Source: JAFAMS01 sp963715815
GTDB taxonomy: Bacteria; Vulcanimicrobiota; Vulcanimicrobiia; Vulcanimicrobiales; Vulcanimicrobiaceae
Length of the DNA stretch: 64,000 nucleotides
Direction of reading: 5' to 3'
Assembly (NCBI GenBank): GCA_963715815.1
Contig: OY970278.1
Span: 2,728,001 to 2,792,000, forward strand
A program made the translations under genes and the position numbers. The notes below the pieces were generated by a model. It was not told the DNA's origin, ran no database searches, and worked only from the letters and a program-made list of their open reading frames with translations. Of this stretch, positions 25,400 to 34,246 are shown in pieces. Positions within the stretch are counted from its first letter, which is position 1; each line of letters opens with the position of its first letter.

Positions 25400-27369
25400 C
25401 GGCTTCGGGTTCGCCGCAAGTTGGGTGGGACCCGCACTGCGCGACCGCGCGTAGGCGAGTCGAGCCCATACGCTGCGAGCGCTTCCTGTACGGTCGAGAC
25501 AGGGATCACATCGAGACCAAGTGTTAGACGATCGAGCTCGCGCGCATTCTCTTTTGGAATGATGATGGCGCGCATTCCGGCTTGTCTCGCCGCATAGAGT
25601 TTCTCGACGACGCCGCCGACCGGACGCACGCGACCTTGAATCGAGATCTCGCCGGTCACGGCAACGTTTTGCGGCAACGTTTTTTTGGTGAGCGCCGAGT
25701 ATGTCGCGAGAAAAACCGCGAGGCCGGCTGAGGGACCATCGATATTCCCACCGCCGATCACGTTGACGTGCAGATCGTAGTCGGCCAGATCGATCCCGGC
25801 GAGCGCGCGCAACACGGCGGCTGCGTTGAAAACGCTGTCCTTTGCCATGCTCCCGGCGGTTTCGTTGAAGCGTACGGCGCCTTTGCCCGCCTGGGCCGCG
25901 CGAAACACGATCGCCTCGATCTCGATCAAGCTGCCCAAATAGTGCATGACGCCGAGACCGAATGACTTTCCGACCTCGCGCGTGCGACGCGCGCGGACCG
26001 GCGTATGCGGCAGCATGCGTCCGGATTGCACGACCGCGAGCACGTCGTCGGCTGCGATCGTCGCTTTGCGTTTGCTCTTACCGCGGCGAACGAGCGCAAG
26101 CCCGAACGCGTCGGCCAGAATCTGCACCGCTTTTCGCCCTTCAATCGTGTACGATGCGATCAGCTCGGCAACCGATTTCGAACAGCGCACGCCAAGGCGC
26201 TTTGCAGCAGAGGTCACGATCGCAGCGACTTGCGCTTGCGTGAGGGGTTGAAAGTACACCGCGGCCGTCCGTGAGAGAATGGCAGGATCGATCTCGTCCG
26301 GCTCGCGCGTCGTCGCACCGATCAACACGAAATCCGCCGGGGCGCCTTCCTTGAAAAGCTTGCGCACGTACGCGGGCACCGACGGATCGCTCTCATCGTA
26401 GTACGACGACTCGAACATCACGCGTTTGTCCTCGAGCACTTTGAGCAGCTTGCTCTGCAACAGCGGGTCCATTTCGCCGATCTCGTCGATGAACAGTACG
26501 CCTGCGTGCGCGCGCGTCACGAGACCAAGCTTCGGTTCCGGGATTCCGCCCTCGGCAAATTCACGGCGAGAGCCTTGATAGATCGGATCGTGCACGCTGC
26601 CAAGCAACGGGTTCGTTGTTTCGCGCGGATCCCAGCGCAGCGTCGCACCATTAGCTTCGACGAAAGGCGCATCCGGAACGAACGGTCCGCGCCCGAGTCG
26701 CTTTGCTTCTTCTAGCGCAAGGCGCGCTACGGTCGTCTTTCCGACGCCGGGCGGTCCGAACAAGATGACGTGCTGCGGATACGGCGATGCAATCTTTGCA
26801 ATCAATGAGCGCACGGCGGCTTCTTGGCCAACGACTTGATCGAGCTTCTTCGGGCGCAATTGCATGAGCGCAGAATCGGAAAGCGCGCGGCCTTCCATAA
26901 CGCCAAGCTCTTCGAGCTTCTTCTGCGTCGCCGGCGTCTCGGGTCCAAGATCGTCTTTGAGCGCTTCGAGCTTGAGCTCGCGCAAGTAATCGTTGTGCCG
27001 CGCTGCCATCTTGGCGCTGATCTTGCGGTCGAGATTGTCTTCGACCGTACGCTGCGCAATGAGCTCGGCTAAGCCGTCCTCACACTCTTCGAGTTTCTTG
27101 CGGAACGCGGCCGGTGCCGGCGGACCTTCGATCGTCGGATCCTCGAAGACGAGTCGTTGGAGTGCGAGGATGCGATCGCCAACGCGTTCGCTGCGCATGC
27201 CTTTGAGCGCGCCTAGCTTCCCCGCACGCAACACGATCTTTTCCGCACCAAGCAGCTCGGCGAGCAACGCGTACAACGCGTCGACGTGCCGGCGCACTTC
27301 ATCCTGGCCTCCGTACTTGCGGCGGAAGCGACGAACGAAGCGGTTATCGCTATCCTTCGCTGAAGCCAC
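25396..27369 (-). CDS. Lon-family ATP-dependent protease (LonB/LonC type)
   Basis: 657 residues, GTG start. There is no standard Lon N-terminal (LAN) domain; instead a charged coiled-coil-like region (1-170), then AAA+ with Walker A GPPGVGKTT (205-213) and Walker B VLFIDEIGEMD, then the Lon peptidase domain with the Ser547-Lys590 dyad (DGPSAG, GVVEK). Position between rplI and dnaB is shared, as I recall, with the LonC gene of clostridia. Overlaps dnaB by 4 nt. Function: degradation of damaged or regulatory proteins. Confidence 0.88.
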   Translation of the reverse strand: MASAKDSDNRFVRRFRRKYGGQDEVRRHVDALYALLAELLGAEKIVLRAGKLGALKGMRSERVGDRILALQRLVFEDPTIEGPPAPAAFRKKLEECEDGLAELIAQRTVEDNLDRKISAKMAARHNDYLRELKLEALKDDLGPETPATQKKLEELGVMEGRALSDSALMQLRPKKLDQVVGQEAAVRSLIAKIASPYPQHVILFGPPGVGKTTVARLALEEAKRLGRGPFVPDAPFVEANGATLRWDPRETTNPLLGSVHDPIYQGSRREFAEGGIPEPKLGLVTRAHAGVLFIDEIGEMDPLLQSKLLKVLEDKRVMFESSYYDESDPSVPAYVRKLFKEGAPADFVLIGATTREPDEIDPAILSRTAAVYFQPLTQAQVAAIVTSAAKRLGVRCSKSVAELIASYTIEGRKAVQILADAFGLALVRRGKSKRKATIAADDVLAVVQSGRMLPHTPVRARRTREVGKSFGLGVMHYLGSLIEIEAIVFRAAQAGKGAVRFNETAGSMAKDSVFNAAAVLRALAGIDLADYDLHVNVIGGGNIDGPSAGLAVFLATYSALTKKTLPQNVAVTGEISIQGRVRPVGGVVEKLYAARQAGMRAIIIPKENARELDRLTLGLDVIPVSTVQEALAAYGLDSPTRGRAVRVPPNLRRTRSR

Positions 27370-27375
27370 GGATGC

Positions 27376-27822
27376 TTACGCTGGTACGACCTCGACTGTC
27401 GCCTTTGCGGTGACGTTGTTTCCGAGCTTGACCTCGACGGGATACGTACCTACCGCTTTGATCGGCGTCTTTAGCTCGATCTTGTGCCGGTCGAGCGCGA
27501 TATCGAAGCTGCGCTGAATCGCTTCCGCGATCTGCGCGTTCGTGATCGTTCCGAAGAGCTTACCGTTGCCGCCGGCTCGCGCCTGGACTGAAAGCGGCTT
27601 GCTCTCGATGATACGCGCAATCTCTTGTGTTTGCGCGAGATCCTCGGCTTGGCGTTTCGCCTTCGCCTTGTTCTGTTGCTCGAGCGACGCGAGCGCGCCA
27701 CTCGAGGCTTCGGCCGCGAGTTTTTTCGGAATGAGGAAATTGTTGGCGTAACCCTCGGCGACTTCGACGACGGTTCCGCGCTTGCCGAGCGCCTTCACGT
27801 CGCTTAGGAGAATGACGCGCAT
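27376..27822 (-). CDS. rplI: 50S ribosomal protein L9
   Basis: 148 residues, full length. The N-terminal rRNA-binding domain is intact (MRVILLSDVKALGKRG, VVEVAEGYANNFLIPKKLA), joined by the long helix (SLEQQNKAKAKRQAEDLAQ) to the C-terminal domain (KLFGTITNAQIAEAI, HKIELKTPIKAVGTYPVEVKL). One base after the rpsR stop and 6 nt before the Lon gene. Confidence 0.97.
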   Translation of the reverse strand: MRVILLSDVKALGKRGTVVEVAEGYANNFLIPKKLAAEASSGALASLEQQNKAKAKRQAEDLAQTQEIARIIESKPLSVQARAGGNGKLFGTITNAQIAEAIQRSFDIALDRHKIELKTPIKAVGTYPVEVKLGNNVTAKATVEVVPA

Positions 27823-27823
27823 G

Positions 27824-28075
27824 TTACTCCGCGACGAAAGGCAAAAGCGCGATGATACGTGCGCGCTTCACGGCGGTCGTCAAACCGCGTTGATGCTTGG
27901 CGCAATTTCCGGAGATACGGCGCGGCAGAATCTTGCCACGTTCGGAGATGTACTTACGCAGACGCGTCGTGTCTTTGTAGTCGATCGCGTCGGTTTTCTC
28001 TGCGCAGAAATTACAGATCTTGCGCTTCGGCCGGCGCTCTTTCTTTGCCGTCGCGCGCTTCTTGGTAGCTGGCAA
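27824..28075 (-). CDS. rpsR: 30S ribosomal protein S18
   Basis: 83 residues, TTG start with AAGGAAG upstream. Family core is present: KICNFCAEKTDAIDYKDTTRLRKYISERGKILPRRISGNCAKHQRGLTTAVKRARIIALLP. The CxxC of the zinc-type S18 is present as CNFC, with further Cys58. Elsewhere it usually sits behind rpsF and ssb; here an FprA gene lies upstream, 87 bp away. Confidence 0.97.
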   Translation of the reverse strand: MPATKKRATAKKERRPKRKICNFCAEKTDAIDYKDTTRLRKYISERGKILPRRISGNCAKHQRGLTTAVKRARIIALLPFVAE

Positions 28076-28162
28076 TTACGTGTTCTTCCTTAATATACGA
28101 TTCAGATTCGGGTTTTTAGGACCGGACGAGGTTATAAGTACCCGTCCACGGAGCCTGCTCGC
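28076..28162 (-). promoter_or_regulatory. Leader of the rpsR-rplI-lon-dnaB run with a hairpin
   Basis: The 87-bp gap upstream of rpsR. On the minus strand it holds a hairpin GGACG-GGT/ACC-CGTCC (8 bp, one bulge) just after the FprA stop. Beyond it lie the A-run TAAAAA and a TATATT 15 nt further, next to the AAGGAAG ribosome site. The hairpin has no T-tract, so it is more likely a regulatory structure than a terminator. TATATT could serve as a -10; I see no good -35. Confidence 0.3.
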
Positions 28163-29512
28163 CTACCCCTTCCCGGCAAGCAATGAGGTGAAATCGGTGA
28201 TTTTCACCCGCTCCTCGCGGCCGTACTTCGATCCCAGCTCCCGCTCGTGGCGATCGATAGCCAGCCAGTCGTCCCATAAACACACGCGAACGCCGCGCGA
28301 TTGCAAGAGCGCATCGAGCGCCGCCTCGCTCCCTTCGGGTGCCCGAGGGAGGCCCGGCAGATCCTCGACGATTGCGCGCGCGGTCTCGGCCGCATCGGCT
28401 TTGTTCGTCCCAATCACGCCGCTCGGACCGCGCTTGATCCAACCCGCGACGTATTGTCCGCCGAGGTGTGCACCGTTTTCGTCGACCACGCGTCCGGCTT
28501 GGTTCGCGATGACGTGCGCGCGCGCATCGAAGGGCAGGCCCGGCAACGGAATTCCGCGATACCCGACTGCGCGGTAAACCATCTGTACTCCAATGTCGTC
28601 CTTCACACCGGTGCCGACGGCATTCTCTTTTTCGTCGAGACGGTTTCGTTCCAGCACGATTTCACGCACCCGGTCGGTGCCTTTGATTTCAACGGGCGAA
28701 GCGAGGAATTTGAGGTGGATGCGGCGCGGACGGCCTTCGACCTTGCGCGAAGCGAGCTCACGCAAAACGTCGAGGTTGCGCTTGATGGCCGATTTTCCCT
28801 CAAGCGTTTTTGCGCTGGCTTCGTCCAGCTCGAGATCCTTGGGATCGATGATCACGTCGGCATTCGCGATTTCGCCGAGCTCGCGCAATTCCGGCGTTGT
28901 GAATTTTGCTTGCACTGGGCCGCGTCTTCCGATGAGATAGATGTCGCGTACGCGACTTACGGCCAACGCGTCGAGCACGTATTCGGGCACGTCGGTGGTG
29001 CGCAGCTCATCGACATGCTTCGCCAAGATACGTGTTACGTCGATCGCAACGTTGCCAACGCCGATCACGGCCACGGCTTCTGCGTCGAGTGCAATCGTGC
29101 GTCCGTGTTGATCCGGATGCCCGCTGTACCACGCGACGAACTCCGTCGACGAGAAATTTCCATGCAGATTCTCGCCGGGAATGCCGAGCATCCGATCGAC
29201 GGCCGCGCCGACCGTGTAGGCCGCAACGTCGTAGTGACGTTGCACGTCCTCGAACATGAGATCGACGCCGAACGCAACGTTGCCGAGAAAACGCACGCGC
29301 TCGTCGTCGAACGTCTTCGCAAACGTATTGATCACGGACTTGATCTTCGGATGATCCGGCGCGACCCCGTAACGCACGAGTCCGTACGGAGCCGGGAGAC
29401 GATCGATGATATCGATCGAAAGGGGACCCGGATTGGCTTTCAAGAGTGCATCTGCTAGGAACAACCCGGACGGTCCGGCTCCGAAGATAGCAACGCGCGT
29501 GGGACGACTCAC
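28163..29512 (-). CDS. FprA-type ferredoxin/adrenodoxin-like NADP+ reductase
   Basis: 449 residues from a GTG at 29512 (AAGG 8 nt before it); a TTG at 29533 overlapping the previous stop is an alternative. FAD fold GAGPSGLFLADALL near the N terminus, the family PYGLVRYGVAPDHPKIK, NADP fold GVGNVAIDVTRIL, and late IGRRGPVQAKFT. The C terminus adds a Glu/Arg-rich tail of about 60 residues. The enzyme moves electrons between NADPH and a ferredoxin, as in mycobacterial FprA and mitochondrial adrenodoxin reductase. Follows the deacylase gene. Confidence 0.9.
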   Translation of the reverse strand: MSRPTRVAIFGAGPSGLFLADALLKANPGPLSIDIIDRLPAPYGLVRYGVAPDHPKIKSVINTFAKTFDDERVRFLGNVAFGVDLMFEDVQRHYDVAAYTVGAAVDRMLGIPGENLHGNFSSTEFVAWYSGHPDQHGRTIALDAEAVAVIGVGNVAIDVTRILAKHVDELRTTDVPEYVLDALAVSRVRDIYLIGRRGPVQAKFTTPELRELGEIANADVIIDPKDLELDEASAKTLEGKSAIKRNLDVLRELASRKVEGRPRRIHLKFLASPVEIKGTDRVREIVLERNRLDEKENAVGTGVKDDIGVQMVYRAVGYRGIPLPGLPFDARAHVIANQAGRVVDENGAHLGGQYVAGWIKRGPSGVIGTNKADAAETARAIVEDLPGLPRAPEGSEAALDALLQSRGVRVCLWDDWLAIDRHERELGSKYGREERVKITDFTSLLAGKG

Positions 29513-29522
29513 GTCAGCGCCT

Positions 29523-29993
29523 TTAGCTTGCAAGCCCCTCGACTACCTCTACGTTCGGGAGCGCAAGGAAGATGCTCGGCGGCGTCAGGATTTTGCTCGA
29601 ACGGTTCCCGCCGCCCAAGATTATTTTCTCGCGCGTCATCACGCGCGCATCGACCCAAATTGGCATGCCCGTGATGCCGATTGGCGTCACACCACCGATC
29701 GTCATGCCGGTCATGCGCTCGACGTCTTCTCCTGACGCAAACGATGCGCGCGCGCCGATCTTTTGTTTGACGGCGCGATTTACGTCGAGCCGCGTATTGG
29801 CAAGTACGACGCATGCCGCGTAGCGCGGCGGATCGGCTTTGCCGATGACGACGATCGTATTCGCTGAATCTTCGAGCGAATAACCGTAAGCTTCGACGAA
29901 GTTGGCGGTGTCAGCGAGTGCGGGATCGCACGCAACGATCTCCCAGCCCACGTCGACGCCATCGAGAATTTTCTGAACGCTTGGATCTACCAT
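29523..29993 (-). CDS. YbaK/ProX-family aminoacyl-tRNA deacylase-like protein
   Basis: 156 residues starting MVDPSVQKIL. YbaK fold: ALADTANFVEAYGYSLEDSANTIVVIGK, VVLANTRLDVNRAVKQKIGARASFASGEDVERMTGMTIGGVTPIGI, the last being the family signature. Members edit mischarged tRNA (Cys-tRNAPro, Ala-tRNAPro). ATG overlaps the end of the beta-lactamase gene by 7 nt. Confidence 0.87.
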   Translation of the reverse strand: MVDPSVQKILDGVDVGWEIVACDPALADTANFVEAYGYSLEDSANTIVVIGKADPPRYAACVVLANTRLDVNRAVKQKIGARASFASGEDVERMTGMTIGGVTPIGITGMPIWVDARVMTREKIILGGGNRSSKILTPPSIFLALPNVEVVEGLAS

Positions 29994-30886
29994 GTGATTC
30001 CGGCGATAACGCGCGCGACGTCGGCGAGCGCAGTGTCGCGCTGCGCTGCCGCGACCGTGACCCCCGTGAGATAAGCCGCAACAATGAAAGGCGCGCGTCC
30101 CGGCGGCCACACGATCGCGACGTCGTTGCGCGTGTCGCTGTCACCGCTAGGCGTTGTACCTCCGCCCATTCCCGTTTTGTCGCCCGCGCGCCACGACGTG
30201 GGAAATCCGGCGCGCAATAAATTGAGACCGGTCGTCGAACGCCGTATCCAATCGACGAGCAAGGCACGCGAGCTGACGTTCAGAAGATCTCGCGTCAGCA
30301 GCCGGTAAGCATCGAATCCCATTGACTCAGGCGTCGTCGTGTCGCGCGGGTCGCCGGGCGACGTCACATGATTCAAAGCGGGCTCGGTACGATCGAGCCG
30401 CGTGTAGTGGTCGCCGATGCTTCGCACGTAACGCGTCACGCCAGCCGGTCCGCCGACGCGCTTGAGGATGAGATTGGCTGCGGTGTTGTCGCTCACTGCG
30501 ATCGCTGCGGCGCACAGCTCGCGCATCGTCATCCAGCCTCGACCGAGATTCGCGCGCGCGACCGGTGCGTATGGGAGCAGATCGTCCTTTGAGTAGTGCA
30601 CGCGTTGCTCGAACCGTAGCGTCCCGGCGTCGACGCGTGAGAGCACGTCCGCGACGGCGAGCAATTTGAACGTGCTGCACATCAGAAAACGTTCGCCGGG
30701 CCGATAGCTCACGCGTTGCACGCCGTGCGAATCAAAGACCGCAACGCCTAAGCGCCCGCCGCTCGCTTCTTCGATTTGCGCTAGTTTTTGATCGATGTCT
30801 TGCGCGAGCGCGACCACTCGCATCCCTGAGACGGCCGCGAGCGTTCCGGCCGCGAACGTACGTCGTTTCATCGGCTTCTTGATCAT
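29987..30886 (-). CDS. Class A beta-lactamase
   Basis: 299 residues with a twin-arginine-like signal (MKRRTFAAGTLAAVSG). All catalytic elements are present: Ser71-Thr-Phe-Lys74, Ser132-Asp-Asn134, Glu168 in RTEPALN and Lys237-Thr-Gly239. A Cys precedes the active Ser (MCSTFK), as in several class A groups, but there is no partner Cys after KTG, so the carbapenemase disulfide is not expected. No mobile element flanks it and its codon use matches the neighbours, so it looks like a resident chromosomal gene. Hydrolytic activity against clinical drugs is unknown. Confidence 0.92.
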   Translation of the reverse strand: MIKKPMKRRTFAAGTLAAVSGMRVVALAQDIDQKLAQIEEASGGRLGVAVFDSHGVQRVSYRPGERFLMCSTFKLLAVADVLSRVDAGTLRFEQRVHYSKDDLLPYAPVARANLGRGWMTMRELCAAAIAVSDNTAANLILKRVGGPAGVTRYVRSIGDHYTRLDRTEPALNHVTSPGDPRDTTTPESMGFDAYRLLTRDLLNVSSRALLVDWIRRSTTGLNLLRAGFPTSWRAGDKTGMGGGTTPSGDSDTRNDVAIVWPPGRAPFIVAAYLTGVTVAAAQRDTALADVARVIAGITW

Positions 30887-30937
30887 GTAAGGCGCCCTAC
30901 GGAACCTTTTCGGCCGGCGCTGCGATAATGGGTGGCG

Positions 30938-31589
30938 ATGAACATACGCTTTTTGAAGAACGCCTTGCTAGCCGGTGCTGCCGTTATCGCGCTGAGCGCG
31001 GCCGCTTTCCCGGATCCGCCTGCGGAGCAAGCGCAGGCAACGCCCGGCACCGCCAAGATCGTCCTGGCCGGCGGGTGCTTTTGGGGGATGGAAGGCGTCT
31101 TCGAATCGCTGCGAGGCGTGAGCAACGTCGTATCGGGATATTCCGGCGGCCGCGCCGCAACGGCGCACTATGAAATGGTGAGCACCGGCATGACCGGTCA
31201 CGCCGAATCCGTCGAGATCACGTACGATCCGGCGAAGATCTCGTTTGGCGAGCTGCTCAAAGTCTATTTTTCGGTCGCGCACGATCCTACTCAGCTCAAC
31301 TATCAAGGCCCCGATGAGGGGACGCAATATCGCTCGGCAATCTTCTACACGACGCCGCAACAGCACGAACTTGCCGAAGCCTATATTCGCGAACTCACTG
31401 CGGCGAAAGCATTCTCGCATCCGATCGTGACGCAAATCGTCCCACTGCGCGCTTTCTATCCTGCTGAAGCCTACCATCAGCACTTCATGCAAGAAGAATC
31501 CGAACTACCCGTACATCGTCTACAACGACAAGCCGAAACTCGATGCGCTGCGTCGCACATATCCGAATCTGGTGAAGCCGGGCGCGTAA
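30938..31589 (+). CDS. msrA: Exported peptide methionine sulfoxide reductase MsrA; one frameshift near 31491
   Basis: About 216 residues after discounting one extra base near 31490-31494. Signal-like N terminus (MNIRFLKNALLAGAAVIAL), then the MsrA core with nucleophile Cys in VLAGGCFWGMEGVF, GYSGGRAATAHYEMVSTGMTGHAE, and YRSAIFYTT. The frame runs to EAYHQHFMQ, then the downstream frame resumes KNPNYPYIVYNDKPKLDALR...LVKPGA and the TAA at 31587. Reduces Met-S-sulfoxide in envelope proteins. ATG at 30938 is preferred to GTG 30932. No MsrB nearby. Confidence 0.85.
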
Positions 31590-31593
31590 GCGC

Positions 31594-32906
31594 CTACTTG
31601 CGGCTGCTGCCTCCGCCGCCACCGCCGCCAGGACGACACGTGGCCGCCGCCAGCGCCGCTGCTTGCGGAACTAGCGTGACCACCGCCGCCGCTTGACGAC
31701 GCGCCACCGCTCATATGAACCGCGGGCGCATAGTGTGCAGGAGCTCCAACGATACTACGCTGCGTTTCGGGAAAACGCAGCCCCGGTAACGGAGCCACGA
31801 TGCCGGGCCGCGTGAATGAATGAAGCGGCGGGGTCGTGATCTTCTTACTTGGCGCCGAGTTGCTCGGCTGCGAGACGTCGTACCACGGCTGATATACATC
31901 GCCCGGACCCAATGGAGCCCATCCATATCCACCCCACGGCGAATCAAGATGAGACAGTAAGAGAGGCGTCAGAAGAACCAGCGCCGGCGCCCACGATACG
32001 ACTCCCTGATCCGGAATCCAAATCCAACCGTACATCGGATCGAGCACCCAACGGCCGTAGTGATACGGCGTCCAGCCCCATGGTTCGCTGCTCACCCACA
32101 TCGGTCCGTATACCGACGACATCACCCATGAACCGAGTGTGTACGGCGACCACGCCGGCGGCTCGTCCGGTGACCACGCCATTCCGTATTGCTGCGTGTT
32201 GAGCCAATGTCCGTATCTATCGAGCGCATTTGCAGCGAGAATCGGGCTCACGCGTTTGTCGGTAGCAGTCGTACCGAAAGCAAGGTCGCGCGCGTCGCTC
32301 CACGCGTCGAAGTCGTCGTCGAGCGCAGCACTCGCCACGTTCTCGATCACGTTCGGAACCGCGGTGTTCGCCGTAACCATGTTGTCTTGCAGAATCGTGA
32401 GATCGCCGCTCGCGAGCGGCACGCTCGCGCGGCCTTGCCGAACGATTGCGGTCGTTGTGCTCGACGACACCTCGACGCGATACGTACCCATTTGCTGCGG
32501 GACGAACGTCAGGCTCGGCGTCTGGATCGCGAGATCCGGCGTCGTAAACACGCGCACTTCGATCGTTCCCGCGTCGACGCGGAGCGTTCGCTGCGACGGT
32601 GCTAAGCTCACGACGACTATTCGTGAATTCGGCTCCACACGAAGCACGGTCGCTTCGTCGATCTGAACCTCAGCGAGACCGGTTGTCGTCGAGATCGTGG
32701 GCGCCCGGAAGCACGGGCGTATTCAGCGTCGCGACGATCGGGTCTATAGTGGCGCTGTCTTCGAAGATCTCCACGCCGCCGCCGTCAAAACTCACGTGCG
32801 CGGCGACGATAGTCGTGTCGCTTTGCGCCTCGGCCCGATAGGCCGGGGCAATCAGGAGGGCTATCATTGCCAAAGCTGTTATGAAGCTGTGAAGCGGACG
32901 AGCCAT
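31594..32906 (-). CDS. Exported DUF6600/FecR-like envelope protein; two frameshifts near 32700 and 31635
   Basis: About 436 residues when two single extra bases are discounted. Signal peptide (1-27), then a FecR-like beta region (STTTGLAEVQIDEATVLRVEPNSRI), then the Trp/Tyr/Gly-rich DUF6600 block (DRYGHWLNTQQYGMAWSP, WGWTPYHYGRWV, YGWIWIP), and a C-terminal Ser/Gly tail. Uncorrected, the tail runs across the MsrA stop; in the shifted frame it ends GGGSSRK-TAG at 31594, five bases clear of msrA. Related proteins are exported, with FecR-like signal-sensing folds; role unknown. Confidence 0.72.
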
Positions 32907-33004
32907 CGACCGTTCCTCCTACCGAATACATTATCGCTTACTTGGCTGGAATGCTGCTGGGGAGCGAGGGCCGGCAATCATGAAAAGAAAAGAGCATGCG
33001 TAGC

Positions 33005-33541
33005 ATGACAACGACGACGAACGGCGCGACCGATTGGCGCGACCAAATCTACGATATCTTCCGTGAAAACAGCGTGCGCCACGTCGCGCACGTTCCCGAC
33101 GGCGGACACGCAAAGCTAATCAAACGGTGTGAAGCCGATCCGGAAATGACGACCGTTACGCTGACGACCGAAGAGGAAGGCGTCGGCATGTTGATCGGTT
33201 CGTGGCTCGGCGGCGTGCGCGGTGCACTGTTGATTCAGTCCAGCGGCGTCGGCAATTGCATGAACGCGCTCTCCGTCTTAAAGCACGGCAAGTTTCCGAT
33301 TCTGATGATCGTTTCGATGCGTGGAGAATGGGGCGAGGGAATGCCGTGGCAAGTTCCGATGGGACAAGCGACGCGCGAAGTACTCGAAGCGATGGGCGTC
33401 ATTGTTTATGAAGTCGAGCGCGACAGCGACGTACATGCGACGATCGAAGCCGCAACATGGCTTGCATTTGACTCCTCGGTCCCCGTTGCAGTCCTTCTGG
33501 CGCAGCGATTGATCGGCACCAAGAAATTCGTGGCAGCATGA
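33005..33541 (+). CDS. TPP-dependent decarboxylase, PYR-domain subunit (sulfopyruvate/phosphonopyruvate decarboxylase-like)
   Basis: 178 residues from ATG 33005 (ATG 32996 is possible). This is the N-terminal half of a thiamine-diphosphate enzyme: the catalytic Glu lies in TTEEEGVGMLIGSWLGG, followed by LLIQSSGVGNCMNALSV and LMIVSMRGEWGEGMPWQVPMG. It resembles the ComD subunit of sulfopyruvate decarboxylase. Overlaps the partner gene by 4 nt (ATGA). The acid it decarboxylates cannot be named from context; no coenzyme M or phosphonate genes are here. Confidence 0.82.
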   Translation: MTTTTNGATDWRDQIYDIFRENSVRHVAHVPDGGHAKLIKRCEADPEMTTVTLTTEEEGVGMLIGSWLGGVRGALLIQSSGVGNCMNALSVLKHGKFPILMIVSMRGEWGEGMPWQVPMGQATREVLEAMGVIVYEVERDSDVHATIEAATWLAFDSSVPVAVLLAQRLIGTKKFVAA

Positions 33542-34143
33542 CGACGACAACTTCGGCCAAACCTCGCATCTCGCTCGAACGGCGCAATGTCGTCAACGCG
33601 CTCGTCGCCAATCGCGGCAATGACTTGCTCGCCCTCGCCGGTATCGGCAGCCCGTGCTGGGATCTGGCTGCGTCCGGCGATCATCCGATGAACTTCTACC
33701 TCAACGGCGCGATGGGAAGCGCCGCCGCAATCGGGCTTGGCCTGGCGCTTGCGCAACCGAAAAAACGTACGCTCGTCATAACAGGCGATGGCGAATTACT
33801 CATGTCGCTCGGCGTTTTGGCGACGATCGGCGTCGCCGCCCCTAAGAATTTGGCGGTCGTCGTCCTCGACAACGAAGTGTATCTCGAGACCGGCGCGCAG
33901 CCGACGCACACGGCGCGCGGCGTCGACTTAGCCGCGGTCGCCCGCGCGTGCACGATTCACAACGCCCAAACGGTGTACTCGCAGGCCGAGCTTGACGCTG
34001 CACTTCCGAAGATTCGCGCCGCCGACGGACCGGTGTTCACCGTCGTGAAAATCCTGCCGGACAAGGCCAAACTGGTCGTTCCGCCGCTCGAGGCGACGTA
34101 TACCAAGCATCGCATGCGGGAGGCGTTGACGGGGAAACCGTAA
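33538..34143 (+). CDS. TPP-dependent decarboxylase, PP-domain subunit (sulfopyruvate/phosphonopyruvate decarboxylase-like)
   Basis: 201 residues, ATG inside the end of the alpha gene. The cofactor motif is GDGELLMSLGVLATIG followed, after the usual spacing, by VVVLDNEVYLETGAQPTHT; the GDG and Asn bind Mg-TPP. Corresponds to ComE and to the C-terminal half of phosphonopyruvate decarboxylase. Forms a heteromer with the upstream gene; the active site lies at their interface. Codon use and overlap point to one transcript. Confidence 0.84.
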   Translation: MTTTTSAKPRISLERRNVVNALVANRGNDLLALAGIGSPCWDLAASGDHPMNFYLNGAMGSAAAIGLGLALAQPKKRTLVITGDGELLMSLGVLATIGVAAPKNLAVVVLDNEVYLETGAQPTHTARGVDLAAVARACTIHNAQTVYSQAELDAALPKIRAADGPVFTVVKILPDKAKLVVPPLEATYTKHRMREALTGKP

Positions 34144-34207
34144 CCCGGCGCGTGTCGTCCAACTCGGCCTCATTCATACGTCATAGGAACGAAGTACCAA
34201 GCGGGTA

Positions 34208-34213
34208 TATAAT
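34208..34213 (+). promoter_or_regulatory. Putative -10 element of the sdh operon
   Basis: TATAAT within GGGTATATAATGCC, 34 nt before the GTG of sdhA and in the 103-bp gap after the decarboxylase genes. No convincing -35 is seen 17 nt upstream. Only the -10 match is direct. Confidence 0.45.
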
Positions 34214-34246
34214 GCCGTCGTTTTCGAGACGAGGAGGATCCGCCGC

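Noticed and set aside
28076..28162. Rho-independent terminator after the FprA gene
   Set aside because: The hairpin has no following T-tract on the transcribed strand.
29987..30886. Mobile resistance island around the beta-lactamase
   Set aside because: No integrase, transposase or repeat next to it, and neighbours are housekeeping genes with like composition.
31485..31500. Programmed +1 frameshifting in msrA
   Set aside because: No slippery sequence, internal Shine-Dalgarno or in-frame stop at the shift, and seven similar shifts occur in unrelated genes; a sequence error explains all.
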